DNA from: an uncultured Bacteroidota bacterium
GTDB lineage: Bacteria > Bacteroidota > Bacteroidia > Flavobacteriales > Flavobacteriaceae
Assembly: GCA_902546725.1 (NCBI GenBank)
Contig: CACCLB010000001.1
Location: forward strand, 179,716 to 243,715
Length of the DNA stretch: 64,000 bases
Reading direction: 5' to 3'
A model generated the notes under the pieces. The model saw nothing but the letters and a program-made list of their open reading frames with translations. It had not been told where the DNA came from and did not search any database. Below are positions 47,594 to 59,847 of this stretch, piece by piece. The translations under genes and the position numbers were made by a program. Numbering within the stretch: the stretch's first letter is position 1; every line of letters begins with the position of its first letter.

Positions 47594-50500
47594 ATGCCAA
47601 GTTCAAAGAGTCAAAGAGTCAATTTCGCAGGAGCTAAAACCTCTCCCAATTATCCTGATTTTCTCGATATTCAAATCAAATCTTTTCAGGATTTTTTCCA
47701 ACTCGAAACAAAATCTGACGAACGTAACGAAGAGGGACTCTTCAATACGTTTAAAGAAAACTTTCCAATTTCCGATACTCGTAACCAATTCGTTCTCGAA
47801 TTTTTAGATTATTTCGTGGATCCACCGCGTTACTCTATACAAGAATGTATCGAAAGAGGATTGACCTATTCGGTGCCTTTAAAGGCTCGTCTTAAATTAT
47901 ACTGTACGGATCCAGAGCATGAAGACTTTGAAACTATCGTACAGGACGTATTCTTAGGGACTATCCCTTACATGACTCCAAGTGGTACATTTGTGATTAA
48001 CGGAGCTGAGCGTATAGTTGTTTCTCAGCTACACCGTTCACCAGGGGTCTTCTTTAGCCAATCTTTCCACGCCAACGGAACCAAACTGTATTCTGCACGT
48101 GTTATTCCATTTAAAGGTTCCTGGATTGAATTTGCAACAGACATCAACAGTGTGATGTATGCGTATATTGATCGTAAGAAAAAATTACCTGTCACTACCT
48201 TGTTCAGAGCTATTGGTTTTGAACACGATCGCGACATACTTGAGATTTTTGATTTAGCTGAAGAGGTTAAGGTGTCTAAAACCGGACTTAAAAAGACCTT
48301 AGGAAGAAAACTCGCTGCACGTGTTTTAAAAACATGGCACGAAGACTTCGTTGATGAAGATACCGGTGAGGTGATCTCCATTGAACGAAATGAAATTATC
48401 ATTGATCGTGATACCGTAATTGAGAAAGAACATATCGAGGAAATCCTAGATGCTGGAGTGAAAGCCATATTGCTTCACAAGGTAGATGCTCATATGTCGG
48501 ATTACGCTATCATTTACAACACCCTCCAAAAAGATCCTACAAACTCTGAAAAAGAAGCCGTTGAACACATCTACCGTCAATTGCGTAATGCAGAACCACC
48601 AGATGAGGACACTGCTAGAGGAATTATTGACAAATTATTCTTTTCTGATCAGCGTTACAATCTCGGTAAGGTTGGGCGTTATAGAATGAATAAGAAATTA
48701 GGTTTAGATGTTGAGATGGACAAACAGGTTTTGACCAAACTCGATATCATAACCATCATCAAGTATTTGATTGAATTGATCAATTCAAAAGCTGAGATTG
48801 ATGATATTGACCACCTTTCAAACAGACGTGTGCGTACTGTGGGTGAGCAGCTTTCTTCTCAGTTTGGTGTAGGTCTAGCACGTATGGCTAGGACCATACG
48901 CGAACGAATGAACGTTAGAGATAACGAAGTCTTTACTCCAATTGATTTGATCAATGCCAAGACTTTGTCATCAGTAATCAATAGTTTCTTTGGTACCAAC
49001 CAACTTTCTCAGTTTATGGACCAAACGAATCCACTTGCTGAAATCACTCACAAAAGAAGATTGTCTGCCCTAGGTCCGGGGGGACTTTCCAGAGAAAGAG
49101 CAGGATTCGAAGTACGTGACGTTCACTATACTCACTACGGAAGATTGTGTCCAATTGAAACTCCAGAAGGACCAAATATTGGATTGATTTCCTCTCTTGG
49201 AGTCTATGCCAAAGTGAACAATCTTGGTTTTATTGAAACACCTTATCGCAAAGTAGAAAACGGTGTAGTCAACTTAAAAGAAACCGTTTATTTGAGTGCA
49301 GAGGAAGAAGAAAATCAACTCATTGCTCAAGCAAATATCGAATTTGATAAGTCAGGTAAAATTCAAGCAGAAAAAGTAATTGCTCGAGATCAAGCAGACT
49401 TCCCCTTAGTGACCCCAGACCAGGTAAACTACACGGATGTTGCGCCTAACCAGATCGCTTCGATTTCAGCTTCGTTAATTCCTTTCTTGGAGCACGATGA
49501 TGCCAATCGAGCCTTAATGGGATCAAACATGATGCGTCAGGCTGTTCCACTTCTAAGACCAGAATCTCCAATTGTTGGAACTGGTTTAGAGAAACAGGTT
49601 GCTTCAGACTCCCGTGTACTCATTAATGCCGAAAATGACGGTGTAGTTGAATATGTGGATGCAAACAGAATTGAAATTCGCTATGATTTTTCTGAGACGG
49701 ATGAACTCATCAGTTTTGATGGAAACCTAAAGTCTTACAATCTGATTAAATTCAGAAAGACCAATCAAGGAACCTGTATCAACTTAAAACCCATTATCAA
49801 AAAAGGTGATCGGGTGACCAAAGGACAGGTACTTTGTCAAGGATACGCTACTGAAGCAGGAGAGCTTGCTCTAGGGCGAAACATGAAAGTCGCTTTTATG
49901 CCTTGGAAAGGATACAATTTTGAAGATGCAATTGTAATCTCTGAAAAGGTGGTTCGAGAAGATATCTTTACTTCCATCCATATAGACGAGTATTCACTCG
50001 ATGTAAGAGATACTAAATTAGGTACAGAGGAATTGACTAATGACATTCCAAACGTCAGCGAAGAAGCTACAAAAGACCTGGATGAAAATGGGATGATTCG
50101 AATCGGTGCTGAAGTCAATTCAGGGGACATTTTGATTGGGAAAATCACTCCCAAAGGAGAGTCTGATCCAACACCAGAGGAAAAATTATTGCGCGCCATT
50201 TTTGGTGATAAAGCAGGTGATGTAAAAGATGCTTCACTTAAAGCACCACCATCGCTTCAAGGAGTTGTCATCGACAAAAAGCTCTTTACGCGTTCTGTAA
50301 AAGACAAACGTAAAAGAAACAAGGACAAACAAGAACTCGAAGCACTGGAGACAGTATATGACGAAAAGTTTGATGCGCTAAAAACGGTATTGGTTGAAAA
50401 GCTCTTTACCATAGTAAATGGTAAAACGTGTCAAGGAGTACAGAATGATTTAGGAGAAGACATCCTTCCAAAAGGGAAGAAGTACACTCTTAAAATGTTA

Positions 50501-51403
50501 ACTGCTATTGAAGACTATACTCACCTTACAAAAGGCTCTTGGACGACTACCAAAGAGACCAACGAATTGATTGCTGACTTGATTCACAACTATAAAATCA
50601 AGGAAAACGATCTTCAAGGTGCTTTGCGTAGAGAGAAATTCACCATTAGTGTTGGAGATGAACTTCCAGCAGGGATCAAAAAACTTGCAAAAGTTTATAT
50701 CGCTAAAAAGCGTAAGCTCAAAGTAGGTGATAAGATGGCAGGACGTCACGGAAATAAAGGTATTGTTGCCCGTATAGTTCGTGAGGAAGAAATGCCATTC
50801 TTAGAAGATGGAACTCCAGTAGATATCGTACTGAATCCTTTGGGTGTACCTTCTCGAATGAATATTGGTCAGATTTATGAGACCGTATTGGGTTGGGCAG
50901 GACAAAACCTCGGAGAGAAATACGCTACACCAATTTTTGACGGAGCAACCATAGAAGAAATCAATGCTTTGACAGAAAAAGCAAATGTTCCACTTTACGG
51001 TCATTCTTATTTGTATGACGGAGGAACTGGAGAGCGTTTTGACCAGCCAGCGACAGTTGGTGTGATATATATGTTAAAACTTGGACATATGGTTGACGAT
51101 AAAATGCACTCGAGATCAATTGGACCTTACTCACTGATTACGCAGCAGCCTCTTGGAGGGAAAGCGCAATTTGGAGGTCAGCGATTTGGAGAAATGGAAG
51201 TGTGGGCATTAGAGGCTTATGGAGCTTCTAGTACACTGCAAGAGATTCTTACCGTCAAATCTGATGACGTGATTGGTAGAGCCAAGACCTATGAAGCCAT
51301 AGTGAAAGGAGATACCTTGCCTGAACCTGGGTTACCAGAATCCTTTAATGTACTCATGCATGAGTTGAAAGGATTAGGATTGGACATTAGATTGGAAGAA
51401 TAA
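47594..51403 (+). CDS. rpoB: DNA-directed RNA polymerase subunit beta
   Basis: [68 protein letters not shown]. Confidence 0.99.
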   Translation: MPSSKSQRVNFAGAKTSPNYPDFLDIQIKSFQDFFQLETKSDERNEEGLFNTFKENFPISDTRNQFVLEFLDYFVDPPRYSIQECIERGLTYSVPLKARLKLYCTDPEHEDFETIVQDVFLGTIPYMTPSGTFVINGAERIVVSQLHRSPGVFFSQSFHANGTKLYSARVIPFKGSWIEFATDINSVMYAYIDRKKKLPVTTLFRAIGFEHDRDILEIFDLAEEVKVSKTGLKKTLGRKLAARVLKTWHEDFVDEDTGEVISIERNEIIIDRDTVIEKEHIEEILDAGVKAILLHKVDAHMSDYAIIYNTLQKDPTNSEKEAVEHIYRQLRNAEPPDEDTARGIIDKLFFSDQRYNLGKVGRYRMNKKLGLDVEMDKQVLTKLDIITIIKYLIELINSKAEIDDIDHLSNRRVRTVGEQLSSQFGVGLARMARTIRERMNVRDNEVFTPIDLINAKTLSSVINSFFGTNQLSQFMDQTNPLAEITHKRRLSALGPGGLSRERAGFEVRDVHYTHYGRLCPIETPEGPNIGLISSLGVYAKVNNLGFIETPYRKVENGVVNLKETVYLSAEEEENQLIAQANIEFDKSGKIQAEKVIARDQADFPLVTPDQVNYTDVAPNQIASISASLIPFLEHDDANRALMGSNMMRQAVPLLRPESPIVGTGLEKQVASDSRVLINAENDGVVEYVDANRIEIRYDFSETDELISFDGNLKSYNLIKFRKTNQGTCINLKPIIKKGDRVTKGQVLCQGYATEAGELALGRNMKVAFMPWKGYNFEDAIVISEKVVREDIFTSIHIDEYSLDVRDTKLGTEELTNDIPNVSEEATKDLDENGMIRIGAEVNSGDILIGKITPKGESDPTPEEKLLRAIFGDKAGDVKDASLKAPPSLQGVVIDKKLFTRSVKDKRKRNKDKQELEALETVYDEKFDALKTVLVEKLFTIVNGKTCQGVQNDLGEDILPKGKKYTLKMLTAIEDYTHLTKGSWTTTKETNELIADLIHNYKIKENDLQGALRREKFTISVGDELPAGIKKLAKVYIAKKRKLKVGDKMAGRHGNKGIVARIVREEEMPFLEDGTPVDIVLNPLGVPSRMNIGQIYETVLGWAGQNLGEKYATPIFDGATIEEINALTEKANVPLYGHSYLYDGGTGERFDQPATVGVIYMLKLGHMVDDKMHSRSIGPYSLITQQPLGGKAQFGGQRFGEMEVWALEAYGASSTLQEILTVKSDDVIGRAKTYEAIVKGDTLPEPGLPESFNVLMHELKGLGLDIRLEE

Positions 51404-51428
51404 TATAACATTATAAGATAAGTTAGAC

Positions 51429-54400
51429 ATGGCTAGAAATAACGAAATCATAACACAAAAAAAATTCAATAAAATTGCTATTGGATTGGCCTCTCCTGAA
51501 GTCATTCTCGGGAATTCAAGAGGTGAGGTGCTCAAACCTGAAACGATCAACTACCGAACTCATAAGCCCGAGCGAGACGGACTTTTTTGTGAGCGTATCT
51601 TTGGTCCTGTAAAGGATTACGAATGTGCTTGTGGAAAATACAAGAGAATTCGCTACAAGGGAATAGTTTGTGATCGCTGTGGGGTTGAGGTTACTGAAAA
51701 GAAAGTACGTCGCGATAGAGTAGGACACATCAATTTGGTGGTGCCGGTTGCACATATTTGGTATTTCCGTTCGCTTCCAAATAAAATTGGTTACTTGCTT
51801 GGATTACCATCCAAGAAATTGGATATGATTATATACTACGAACGTTATGTAGTCATCCAGCCAGGGATTGCTAAAAACGAGGAAGGTGAAGCTTTACAGC
51901 CTATGGACTTCTTGACTGAGGAAGAATACCTCAACGTTATGGAGCAAATCCCACCAGAAAATCAATACAAAGAAGACGATGAACCGGAAAAGTTTATCGC
52001 CAAAATGGGTGCGGAGTGTTTGATCGAATTGCTCTCTCGTATCGATTTGGAAGCTTTGTCATACGAATTGCGTCATAAAGCAAATAACGAAACATCAAAA
52101 CAGCGTAAAACGGAAGCTCTTAAAAGACTTCAAGTAGTAGAAGCTTTCAGAGATGCTAACGAGCGTGGTGAAAATTTACCGGAATGGATGATCATGAAGG
52201 TAATTCCAGTCATACCACCAGAACTAAGACCTTTGGTTCCTCTAGACGGTGGTCGTTTTGCTACTTCTGACTTAAATGATTTATACCGAAGAGTGATCAT
52301 TCGTAACAACCGTCTTAAGCGATTGGTCGAAATTAAAGCTCCTGAGGTAATCCTGAGAAACGAAAAGCGTATGTTGCAAGAATCTGTAGATTCATTATTT
52401 GACAATACACGTAAATCTTCTGCTGTAAAAACAGATTCTAACCGACCGTTGAAATCGCTTTCAGACTCTTTAAAAGGAAAGCAAGGTAGATTTCGCCAGA
52501 ACTTACTAGGGAAACGAGTTGATTATTCAGCACGTTCTGTAATTGTTGTTGGACCCGAATTAAAACTTTTTGAATGTGGACTTCCCAAGGGAATGGCTGC
52601 CGAACTATACAAGCCTTTTATCATACGTAAGATTATCGAAAGAGGAATTGTAAAAACGGTAAAATCTGCCAAAAAGATCATCGATAGAAAAGAGCCCGTT
52701 GTTTGGGATATCTTGGAGAATGTATTGAAAGGTCATCCAGTACTATTGAATCGTGCCCCTACTTTGCACCGTTTAGGAATACAGGCTTTCCAACCAAAAT
52801 TAATTGAAGGAAAAGCAATTCAATTGCATCCTTTAGTTTGTACAGCATTTAACGCCGATTTTGATGGAGACCAAATGGCTGTTCACTTACCCTTAGGCTC
52901 AGAGGCGATTTTAGAAGCCCAACTTTTGATGCTCGCTTCTCACTCGATTCTAAACCCTGCTAACGGCTCACCGATCACAGTACCTTCTCAGGATATGGTT
53001 TTAGGATTGTACTACATGACTAAAGCAAAAAAATCAACTCCTCAGCAAAAAGTGAAAGGCGAAGGTTTGATATTTTACTCTACTGAAGAGGTGCATATCG
53101 CATTGAACGAAAAGCGTGTAGACTTAAATGCGATGATTAAAATCAGAGCTAAAGACTTTAATGAAAATGGTGAATTGGTAAATCACATCATTGAAACTAC
53201 AGTAGGGCGTGTTCTCTTTAACGAGGTAGTCCCAGAAGCTGCGGGCTATTTCAATGTTGTTTTGACCAAGAAAAACTTGCGCGAAATTATTGGGGACATC
53301 CTTAAAGTAACCAGTGTTCCTGAAACTGCTGAGTTTTTAGATAAGATCAAAGGAATGGGATACGGATTTGCCTTTAAAGGTGGATTGTCATTCAGTCTAG
53401 GAGATATTATCATCCCACCAGAAAAAATTACCATGATAGAAGAAGCCGATGCCCAAGTGGATAACGTGATCGGTAACTACAACATGGGATTAATTACCAA
53501 TAATGAACGTTATAACCAGGTAATTGACATTTGGACTTCAACCAACGCGAAGCTTACTGAATTGGCCATGAAGCGAATCAGTGAAGATCAGCAAGGATTT
53601 AACTCTGTATTCATGATGTTAGATTCAGGAGCACGTGGATCTAAAGAACAGATTCGTCAGCTGACCGGTATGCGAGGTTTGATGGCCAAACCAAAGAAAT
53701 CTAACGTAGGTGGAGGTGAAATTATTGAAAACCCTATTCTTTCTAACTTTAAAGAAGGACTCTCAATTCTCGAATACTTTATCTCTACTCACGGAGCTCG
53801 TAAAGGACTAGCAGATACAGCCTTAAAAACTGCGGATGCGGGATACCTTACTCGACGTCTACACGATGTTTCACAGGATGTAATTGTCAATATTGAAGAT
53901 TGTGAGACCCTGCGTGGAGTAGAAGTAAAACCACTCAAGAAAAACGAGGAAATTGTCGAAACACTTGGAGAACGTATTCTCGGACGTGTTGTGCTTCAAG
54001 ACGTAATTGACCCTAGATCGAATGAGGTTATCGTCGAAGCTGGACAAGAAATTAAAGACGAACAGGTTGCCTTGATTGAAGAGGCACCAATCGAATCTGT
54101 TGAAGTGCGTTCACCCTTGACTTGTGCTGCCCAATATGGGATTTGTGCGAAATGTTACGGAAGAAACCTAGCTACTGGTAAAATGGTTCAGCGAGGTGAA
54201 GCCGTCGGGGTAATCGCAGCTCAGTCTATTGGAGAACCTGGAACACAGTTGACCCTTAGAACATTCCACGTAGGTGGGGTAGCAGGAAATATTTCTGAAG
54301 AGAACAAATTGATTGCGAAATTCGACGGGATAGCTGAAATTGAAGATTTAAAAACAGTACAAGGAAAAGACGCTGACGGCGAAGACGCTCAAATCGTAAT

Positions 54401-55733
54401 TTCTAGAACTTCTGAAATCAAGGTTTTAGATCCTAAAACGAAAAGTGTTTTAAGTACAAACAACATTCCTTACGGTTCATCACTCCACATTAAAAATGGA
54501 GCGAAAATCAAAAAGGATACTGTAATCTGTAAATGGGATCCGTTTAACGGGGTTATTGTTTCAGAATTTACAGGAAAAATTGTTTTCGAAAACATCGAAC
54601 AAGGTTTGACCTATCAAGTAGAAATTGATGAGCAAACTGGATTCCAAGAAAAAGTTATTTCTGAATCTAGAAATAAAAAGCTGATACCAACCTTGTCTAT
54701 TGCGGATAAAAAAGGCAATATTTTACGTTCCTATAACCTACCTGTTGGAGCTCACCTTATCGTAAATGAAGGAGATCAAATTGAGGAAGGAAAAGTGTTG
54801 GTTAAGATACCGCGTAAATCTGCTAAGTCTGGAGATATTACAGGAGGTCTGCCTCGTGTAACTGAATTGTTTGAAGCTCGAAATCCTTCGAACCCAGCTG
54901 TAGTATCTGAAATTGATGGAGTAGTTTCTTTTGGAAAAATCAAAAGAGGAAACCGCGAAATCATTGTAGAGTCTAAGTTTGGTGACATCAAAAAGTATTT
55001 GGTAAAACTATCCAATCAGATTCTCGTACAAGAAAACGACTTTGTCAAAGCAGGGATGCCACTTTCTGATGGATCAATTACTCCTGCAGATATTCTTAAA
55101 ATAAAAGGACCCTCAGCTGTACAGCAGTATTTGGTCAGTGAAATTCAAGAAGTTTATCGCTTGCAAGGGGTGAAGATTAACGACAAACACTTTGAAGTGG
55201 TTGTTCGTCAAATGATGCGTAAAGTGCGTATCATGGATCCGGGAGATTCTATTTTCTTAGAAAATCAATTGGTATTCCGTTACGATTTCATCAAAGAAAA
55301 CGACGGCCTTTACGGAATGAAAATCGTTGAAGAGGTAGGAGATTCTGAAAATGTAAAACAAGGTCAGGTGATTTCCTCTCGTCAATTGCGAGATGAAAAC
55401 TCCTTATTGACAAGAGAAGATAAGCAACTGGTTGTGGCACGTGATGCAGCACCAGCTACTGCAACACCTGAACTTCAGGGAATTACTCGTGCATCGCTTC
55501 AGACCAAGTCCTTTATCTCGGCTGCTTCCTTCCAGGAAACAACCAAGGTATTGAACGAAGCTGCGGTAAACGGTAAAGTTGATTTTCTTGAAGGATTGAA
55601 AGAGAACGTTATTGTGGGACATAAAATTCCTGCAGGTACTGGTCTTAGAAATTACAATGACATCATTGTAGGTTCAAAAGAAGAGTATAAGAGTCTCTTG
55701 ATTGATAAAGAGGAAGAAGAAATAACTTTCTAG
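51429..55733 (+). CDS. rpoC: DNA-directed RNA polymerase subunit beta'
   Basis: [64 protein letters not shown]. Confidence 0.99.
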   Translation: MARNNEIITQKKFNKIAIGLASPEVILGNSRGEVLKPETINYRTHKPERDGLFCERIFGPVKDYECACGKYKRIRYKGIVCDRCGVEVTEKKVRRDRVGHINLVVPVAHIWYFRSLPNKIGYLLGLPSKKLDMIIYYERYVVIQPGIAKNEEGEALQPMDFLTEEEYLNVMEQIPPENQYKEDDEPEKFIAKMGAECLIELLSRIDLEALSYELRHKANNETSKQRKTEALKRLQVVEAFRDANERGENLPEWMIMKVIPVIPPELRPLVPLDGGRFATSDLNDLYRRVIIRNNRLKRLVEIKAPEVILRNEKRMLQESVDSLFDNTRKSSAVKTDSNRPLKSLSDSLKGKQGRFRQNLLGKRVDYSARSVIVVGPELKLFECGLPKGMAAELYKPFIIRKIIERGIVKTVKSAKKIIDRKEPVVWDILENVLKGHPVLLNRAPTLHRLGIQAFQPKLIEGKAIQLHPLVCTAFNADFDGDQMAVHLPLGSEAILEAQLLMLASHSILNPANGSPITVPSQDMVLGLYYMTKAKKSTPQQKVKGEGLIFYSTEEVHIALNEKRVDLNAMIKIRAKDFNENGELVNHIIETTVGRVLFNEVVPEAAGYFNVVLTKKNLREIIGDILKVTSVPETAEFLDKIKGMGYGFAFKGGLSFSLGDIIIPPEKITMIEEADAQVDNVIGNYNMGLITNNERYNQVIDIWTSTNAKLTELAMKRISEDQQGFNSVFMMLDSGARGSKEQIRQLTGMRGLMAKPKKSNVGGGEIIENPILSNFKEGLSILEYFISTHGARKGLADTALKTADAGYLTRRLHDVSQDVIVNIEDCETLRGVEVKPLKKNEEIVETLGERILGRVVLQDVIDPRSNEVIVEAGQEIKDEQVALIEEAPIESVEVRSPLTCAAQYGICAKCYGRNLATGKMVQRGEAVGVIAAQSIGEPGTQLTLRTFHVGGVAGNISEENKLIAKFDGIAEIEDLKTVQGKDADGEDAQIVISRTSEIKVLDPKTKSVLSTNNIPYGSSLHIKNGAKIKKDTVICKWDPFNGVIVSEFTGKIVFENIEQGLTYQVEIDEQTGFQEKVISESRNKKLIPTLSIADKKGNILRSYNLPVGAHLIVNEGDQIEEGKVLVKIPRKSAKSGDITGGLPRVTELFEARNPSNPAVVSEIDGVVSFGKIKRGNREIIVESKFGDIKKYLVKLSNQILVQENDFVKAGMPLSDGSITPADILKIKGPSAVQQYLVSEIQEVYRLQGVKINDKHFEVVVRQMMRKVRIMDPGDSIFLENQLVFRYDFIKENDGLYGMKIVEEVGDSENVKQGQVISSRQLRDENSLLTREDKQLVVARDAAPATATPELQGITRASLQTKSFISAASFQETTKVLNEAAVNGKVDFLEGLKENVIVGHKIPAGTGLRNYNDIIVGSKEEYKSLLIDKEEEEITF

Positions 55734-55736
55734 AAA

Positions 55737-56051
55737 ATGAGTGATAAAAAAGACCCCAAAGAAAAGCAATTGAATATTGCTATAGACGAAAATGTTGCTG
55801 ATGGTGTGTATTCGAATTTAGCCATTATCAATCATTCCACATCGGAATTTATCGTCGACTTTATTACTGTAATGCCTGGTGCTCCTAAAGCTCGTGTTAA
55901 GTCTCGAGTGATTTTGACACCGGAACACGCCAAACGCTTTCAAAAAGCCTTAGCTGAAAATATTCAGCGCTTTGAGAATGTCAATGGAACTATAGAAACT
56001 AATGAGCCACCACCGATTCCATTAAATTTTGGACCTACTGGTGAAGCTTAA
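55737..56051 (+). CDS. DUF3467 domain-containing protein
   Basis: GVYSNLAIINHSTSEFIVDFITVMPGAPKARVKSRVILTPEHAKRFQKAL; position directly after rpoC. Confidence 0.9.
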   Translation: MSDKKDPKEKQLNIAIDENVADGVYSNLAIINHSTSEFIVDFITVMPGAPKARVKSRVILTPEHAKRFQKALAENIQRFENVNGTIETNEPPPIPLNFGPTGEA

Positions 56052-56056
56052 AAAAC

Positions 56057-56082
56057 AAACCCTCCTTTTGGAGGGTTTTTTA
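56057..56082 (+). terminator. Intrinsic terminator of the rpo operon
   Basis: CCCTCC-TTTT-GGAGGG followed by TTTTTT. Confidence 0.88.
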
Positions 56083-56130
56083 TTTTAAAAAAATACAAAT
56101 TTCAGAAATTTAAAGCCCTGTAGACTTTAT

Positions 56131-57732
56131 TTAAAATTCTGAAGTAAAGTGGAATTGTAGCTTCTTGTATTGGTCTTGAGCCATTTGAAGAGAAAAGGCT
56201 GAATCTGCCAGGAAAACAAGTTGTCCACTTTTGTCTTGAGCTAGAAACTTTTGTTTGATACGACGAAATTCTTTAAAGGCATCACTTTTTTCATCTCCTT
56301 CAATCCAGCAGGCTTTGTGAACATTTAAATTTTCATAAGTACACTTCGCTCCGTATTCGTGAAGTAGTCGGTATTGAATGACTTCAAATTGAAGGGCACC
56401 AACAGTTCCAATGACTTTCCGTCCATTGAGGTTGAGAGTAAACAACTGTGCAACTCCTTCATCCATGAGTTGGTCGATTCCTTTTGCCAACTGCTTGGCT
56501 TTCATGGGATCATTATTGTTGATGTAGCGAAAGTGTTCTGGGGAAAAGCTAGGGATTCCCCTAAAGTGGAGTTGTTCACCTGCTGTAAGTGTATCGCCAA
56601 TTTTAAAATTTCCAGTATCGTGAAGACCTACAATGTCACCTGGGTAAGAGGTGTCCACTATCTCTTTGCGTTCCGCAAAGAAGGTATTTGGTGAAGAGAA
56701 TTTTAATTTTTTATTGAGCCGAACATGCAGGTAAGGGCTGTTGCGTTGGAAGGTGCCTGAAACTACTTTGATAAACGCCAGACGATCGCGGTGGTTGGGA
56801 TCCATATTGGCGTGAATTTTAAAGACAAACCCACTAAACTTGTCTTCATGAGGCTCTATTAACCGTTCTTCAGAAGCTTTGGATAGTGGTTCTGGAGCAA
56901 TTTCAATAAAACAATTTAGCAATTCTTGAACGCCAAAGTTATTCAAGGCCGAGCCGAAGAGCACGGGTTGGAGTGCGCCTTTTAAATAAGCCTCCCTATC
57001 AAATTTAGGATAGACACCATCGATCAGTTCAAGTTCTTCTTTTAAGGTCTCTAAAGCTTGGGCACCAATTGCATCTTCCAATTGAGGGTCGTCTAGTGAT
57101 TCAAAGTGCGCTTTTTCACCAATGGTTTGTTTTTGCTCTCCATCAAATAACTGCACATTGCGTTCCCAGATATTGTAAATCCCTTTAAAATCATACCCCA
57201 TTCCAATAGGAAGTGAGAGCGGGGTAACCTGAAGCCCTAACTTTTGCTCAACTTCGTCCAACAAGTCGAAGGCATCTTTTCCCTCTCGATCTAGCTTATT
57301 GATAAAGACTATCATTGGGATATTACGCATACGGCAAACTTCCACCAGTTTTTCCGTTTGTTCCTCAACCCCTTTGGCGACATCAATTACCACGATGACA
57401 CTGTCTACAGCTGTTAGAGTTCTAAAGGTGTCTTCTGCAAAGTCTTTGTGACCAGGAGTATCGAGTATGTTGATTTTTTTATCTCGATATATAAAAGCCA
57501 GTACCGAAGTGGCCACAGAAATTCCCCTTTGACGTTCAATTTCCATAAAATCACTGGTAGCTGTTTTTTTGATCTTATTGGATTTAACAGCACCGGCTTC
57601 TTGTATTGCTCCTCCAAAAAGGAGCAACTTTTCAGTTAAAGTGGTTTTACCTGCGTCAGGGTGAGATATGATTCCAAAAGTTCTTCGGCGCTTGATTTCG
57701 TCTAAAAATCCCATTCGATCAAATTTCCACAA
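56131..57732 (-). CDS. prfC: Peptide chain release factor 3
   Basis: EIKRRRTFGIISHPDAGKTTLTEKLLLFGGAIQEAGAVK, DFMEIERQRGISV, NILDTPGHKDFAEDT. Confidence 0.96.
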   Translation of the reverse strand: MWKFDRMGFLDEIKRRRTFGIISHPDAGKTTLTEKLLLFGGAIQEAGAVKSNKIKKTATSDFMEIERQRGISVATSVLAFIYRDKKINILDTPGHKDFAEDTFRTLTAVDSVIVVIDVAKGVEEQTEKLVEVCRMRNIPMIVFINKLDREGKDAFDLLDEVEQKLGLQVTPLSLPIGMGYDFKGIYNIWERNVQLFDGEQKQTIGEKAHFESLDDPQLEDAIGAQALETLKEELELIDGVYPKFDREAYLKGALQPVLFGSALNNFGVQELLNCFIEIAPEPLSKASEERLIEPHEDKFSGFVFKIHANMDPNHRDRLAFIKVVSGTFQRNSPYLHVRLNKKLKFSSPNTFFAERKEIVDTSYPGDIVGLHDTGNFKIGDTLTAGEQLHFRGIPSFSPEHFRYINNNDPMKAKQLAKGIDQLMDEGVAQLFTLNLNGRKVIGTVGALQFEVIQYRLLHEYGAKCTYENLNVHKACWIEGDEKSDAFKEFRRIKQKFLAQDKSGQLVFLADSAFSLQMAQDQYKKLQFHFTSEF

Positions 57733-57798
57733 AAGTATTCAATTAATGGGCCAACTGAAACTTAGCGGAATAGGTTTTTGAAAAAAATATAGGTAATT

Positions 57799-58332
57799 TT
57801 GGAACGCATGAAAGAAGAAAAAGTAATCCTTGTTGATAGGGAAGACAATCCTATTGGTACGATGCCTAAAATGGAAGCGCACGAAAAAGCAGCTTTGCAT
57901 CGCGCCTTTTCTGTTTTTATTTTAAATAAAAATGGAGAGTTAATGCTCCAACAAAGGGCATTACATAAATACCATTCTCCAGCACTTTGGACCAATACCT
58001 GTTGTAGCCACCAACGGGAAGGAGAGCACAATTTAGAAGCCGGTACTCGTCGTTTGGAAGAGGAAATGGGATTTAGTGTTCCACTTGAAGAATTGTTCAG
58101 TTTTATCTATAAGGCCCCATTTGAAAATGGACTTACAGAGCACGAACTGGATCACGTGATGATAGGTTACTTTGACGGTACACCTCGCATCAATCCTGAT
58201 GAAGTTGCCTCTTGGAAATGGATGTCCTTGACAGCAATTGAGAATGATATGACTCTACATCCTGAAACTTATACCGTTTGGTTTAAAATCATTTTTGAAC
58301 GGTTCTTTAATCATATAAAATCTATTCAATGA
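57799..58332 (+). CDS. idi: Isopentenyl-diphosphate delta-isomerase (type I)
   Basis: AALHRAFSVFILNKNGELMLQQRALHKYHSPALWTNTCCSHQREGE. Confidence 0.95.
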   Translation: MERMKEEKVILVDREDNPIGTMPKMEAHEKAALHRAFSVFILNKNGELMLQQRALHKYHSPALWTNTCCSHQREGEHNLEAGTRRLEEEMGFSVPLEELFSFIYKAPFENGLTEHELDHVMIGYFDGTPRINPDEVASWKWMSLTAIENDMTLHPETYTVWFKIIFERFFNHIKSIQ

Positions 58333-58736
58333 AAGTAACCGTAAGTAGAAAAGCACATTTTAATGCCGCTCACCGTTTGTATCGAAAAGACTGGACTGAT
58401 GCCCAAAATGAAAATATTTTTGGTAAATGTGCCAATCCCCATTATCACGGACACAACTACGAGCTTATCGTTCACGTTAAGGGTACGATTGACCCAGAAA
58501 CAGGCTATGTCATGGACATGAAAGTCTTAAAAGACTTAATTAAGGCTGAAGTTGAAGATAAAATGGATCATAAAAACCTGAATGAAGAAGTAGTAGAGTT
58601 CTCGGATTTAATTCCTTCTGCGGAAAATATGGCCGTTGTAATCTACAATTGGTTAAAACCTCATTTAGACCAAGCACATGTACTTTCAATAACTCTTTAC
58701 GAGACTCCAAGGAATTTTGTAAGTTATTCTGGATAG
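58329..58736 (+). CDS. 6-pyruvoyl-tetrahydropterin/6-carboxytetrahydropterin synthase family
   Basis: FNAAHRLY, CANPHYHGHNYELIVHVKG, DMKVLKDLI, DHKNLNE, PSAENMAV. Confidence 0.94.
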   Translation: MKVTVSRKAHFNAAHRLYRKDWTDAQNENIFGKCANPHYHGHNYELIVHVKGTIDPETGYVMDMKVLKDLIKAEVEDKMDHKNLNEEVVEFSDLIPSAENMAVVIYNWLKPHLDQAHVLSITLYETPRNFVSYSG

Positions 58737-58825
58737 CAGTTTTGATAAACTTTTTAAAATTTTGTTTAAGTTTTTTGCAAATTATTTAAATAAATTGATA
58801 AATTAGTTAAACATATTTATCACAA

Positions 58826-59095
58826 ATGGCTAGTATAAAGCAATTAAAAAAAGACATCAATAATGACATTGGTACGATCATAGAGGAAATTTATCTATGG
58901 GAATTATCAAATCCTGATGCGGATTTGTCTAAGAGTGAAAAATTGATTGAGGAGGCGATTCAGGTCTTTGATGAATTAGTTCAAAAAATCAATGCTGTAG
59001 CAACTAAAGAAAACCTTAAAAAACAGTTTAAGGCGATCAATGAAGAGAAAAACATGATGATTCAGAGTTTGATGAAAAAATCAGCTGCTCTTTAA
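58826..59095 (+). CDS. Small alpha-helical protein of unknown function
   Basis: 89 aa, highly charged and helical, separate upstream gap; good coding appearance. Confidence 0.65.
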   Translation: MASIKQLKKDINNDIGTIIEEIYLWELSNPDADLSKSEKLIEEAIQVFDELVQKINAVATKENLKKQFKAINEEKNMMIQSLMKKSAAL

Positions 59096-59847
59096 TCTTC
59101 GTTTGAAGTTCTTCTTTGCTCCAAGTAGTTAACAAATTCCTTCCCGTATTTTGACGCTCTCACTTCTGGGGTCATTTTCACTGCAATAGAATCCAATAGG
59201 GCTAGATTGGCATCGTACACTTGAGTTAAAGCCAAATAGGGGGCTATGTTTTTATCCGTATTATTGGCAGCAAAATTGATGGTGTACAAATATCTTCTTT
59301 TAAGTAAATTGTCTATTCTATTTTGAAGGGAATCTGCACGCTCAGTATTTTTAGCAATTTGAGCTTTGTAAAAATCTTCCATCAACTCCAAGTTCTGATC
59401 GTTAAACTTTCTGCTAAATGAAATATACTCTTGAAGTAATTCTTGATTTTTAGAACCTGTAATTTCAGCACTACTTTCAAAGGTTTTAAGTAGGGTGTTG
59501 ATTTGTATTTCCCCCTTTTCACCGAAAAATAAAATTCGGTCATTAAGACTGTCTCCATCTTCTTTGTCCAAGTAGAGATAGAAGACTTCATCTGTTTCAA
59601 TTGGAGTTTGAAATTGGAAGTCAGGAGATCCATCTACTGTAGTAGAGTCGACACTCACCAATAGGGTGTCCTGCATTTTTTGGAGGTATAATTTCCCTTT
59701 TCGAAGTCCTTCTACACTGCCTTTGACAATCATGAGATTATCAGCTTGCACTTTTTTAGTAGGTTGGCAACTGATGAATAGTAAGCATAGAGCTAAAAGT
59801 AGTGGACTGTTAAAACGCAACAAGATCATTTTTAAATATTTAACCAA
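59092..59847 (-). CDS. DUF4369-like lipoprotein
   Basis: Lipobox LLFISCQ; IVKGSVEGLRKGKLYLQKMQDTLLVSVDSTTVDGSPDFQFQTPI. Confidence 0.75.
   Translation of the reverse strand: MVKYLKMILLRFNSPLLLALCLLFISCQPTKKVQADNLMIVKGSVEGLRKGKLYLQKMQDTLLVSVDSTTVDGSPDFQFQTPIETDEVFYLYLDKEDGDSLNDRILFFGEKGEIQINTLLKTFESSAEITGSKNQELLQEYISFSRKFNDQNLELMEDFYKAQIAKNTERADSLQNRIDNLLKRRYLYTINFAANNTDKNIAPYLALTQVYDANLALLDSIAVKMTPEVRASKYGKEFVNYLEQRRTSNED

Noticed and set aside
47594-55733. Many antisense ORFs within rpoB/rpoC and other long genes
   Set aside because: They are opposite-frame shadows of highly conserved coding sequence with no recognisable motif or start context.
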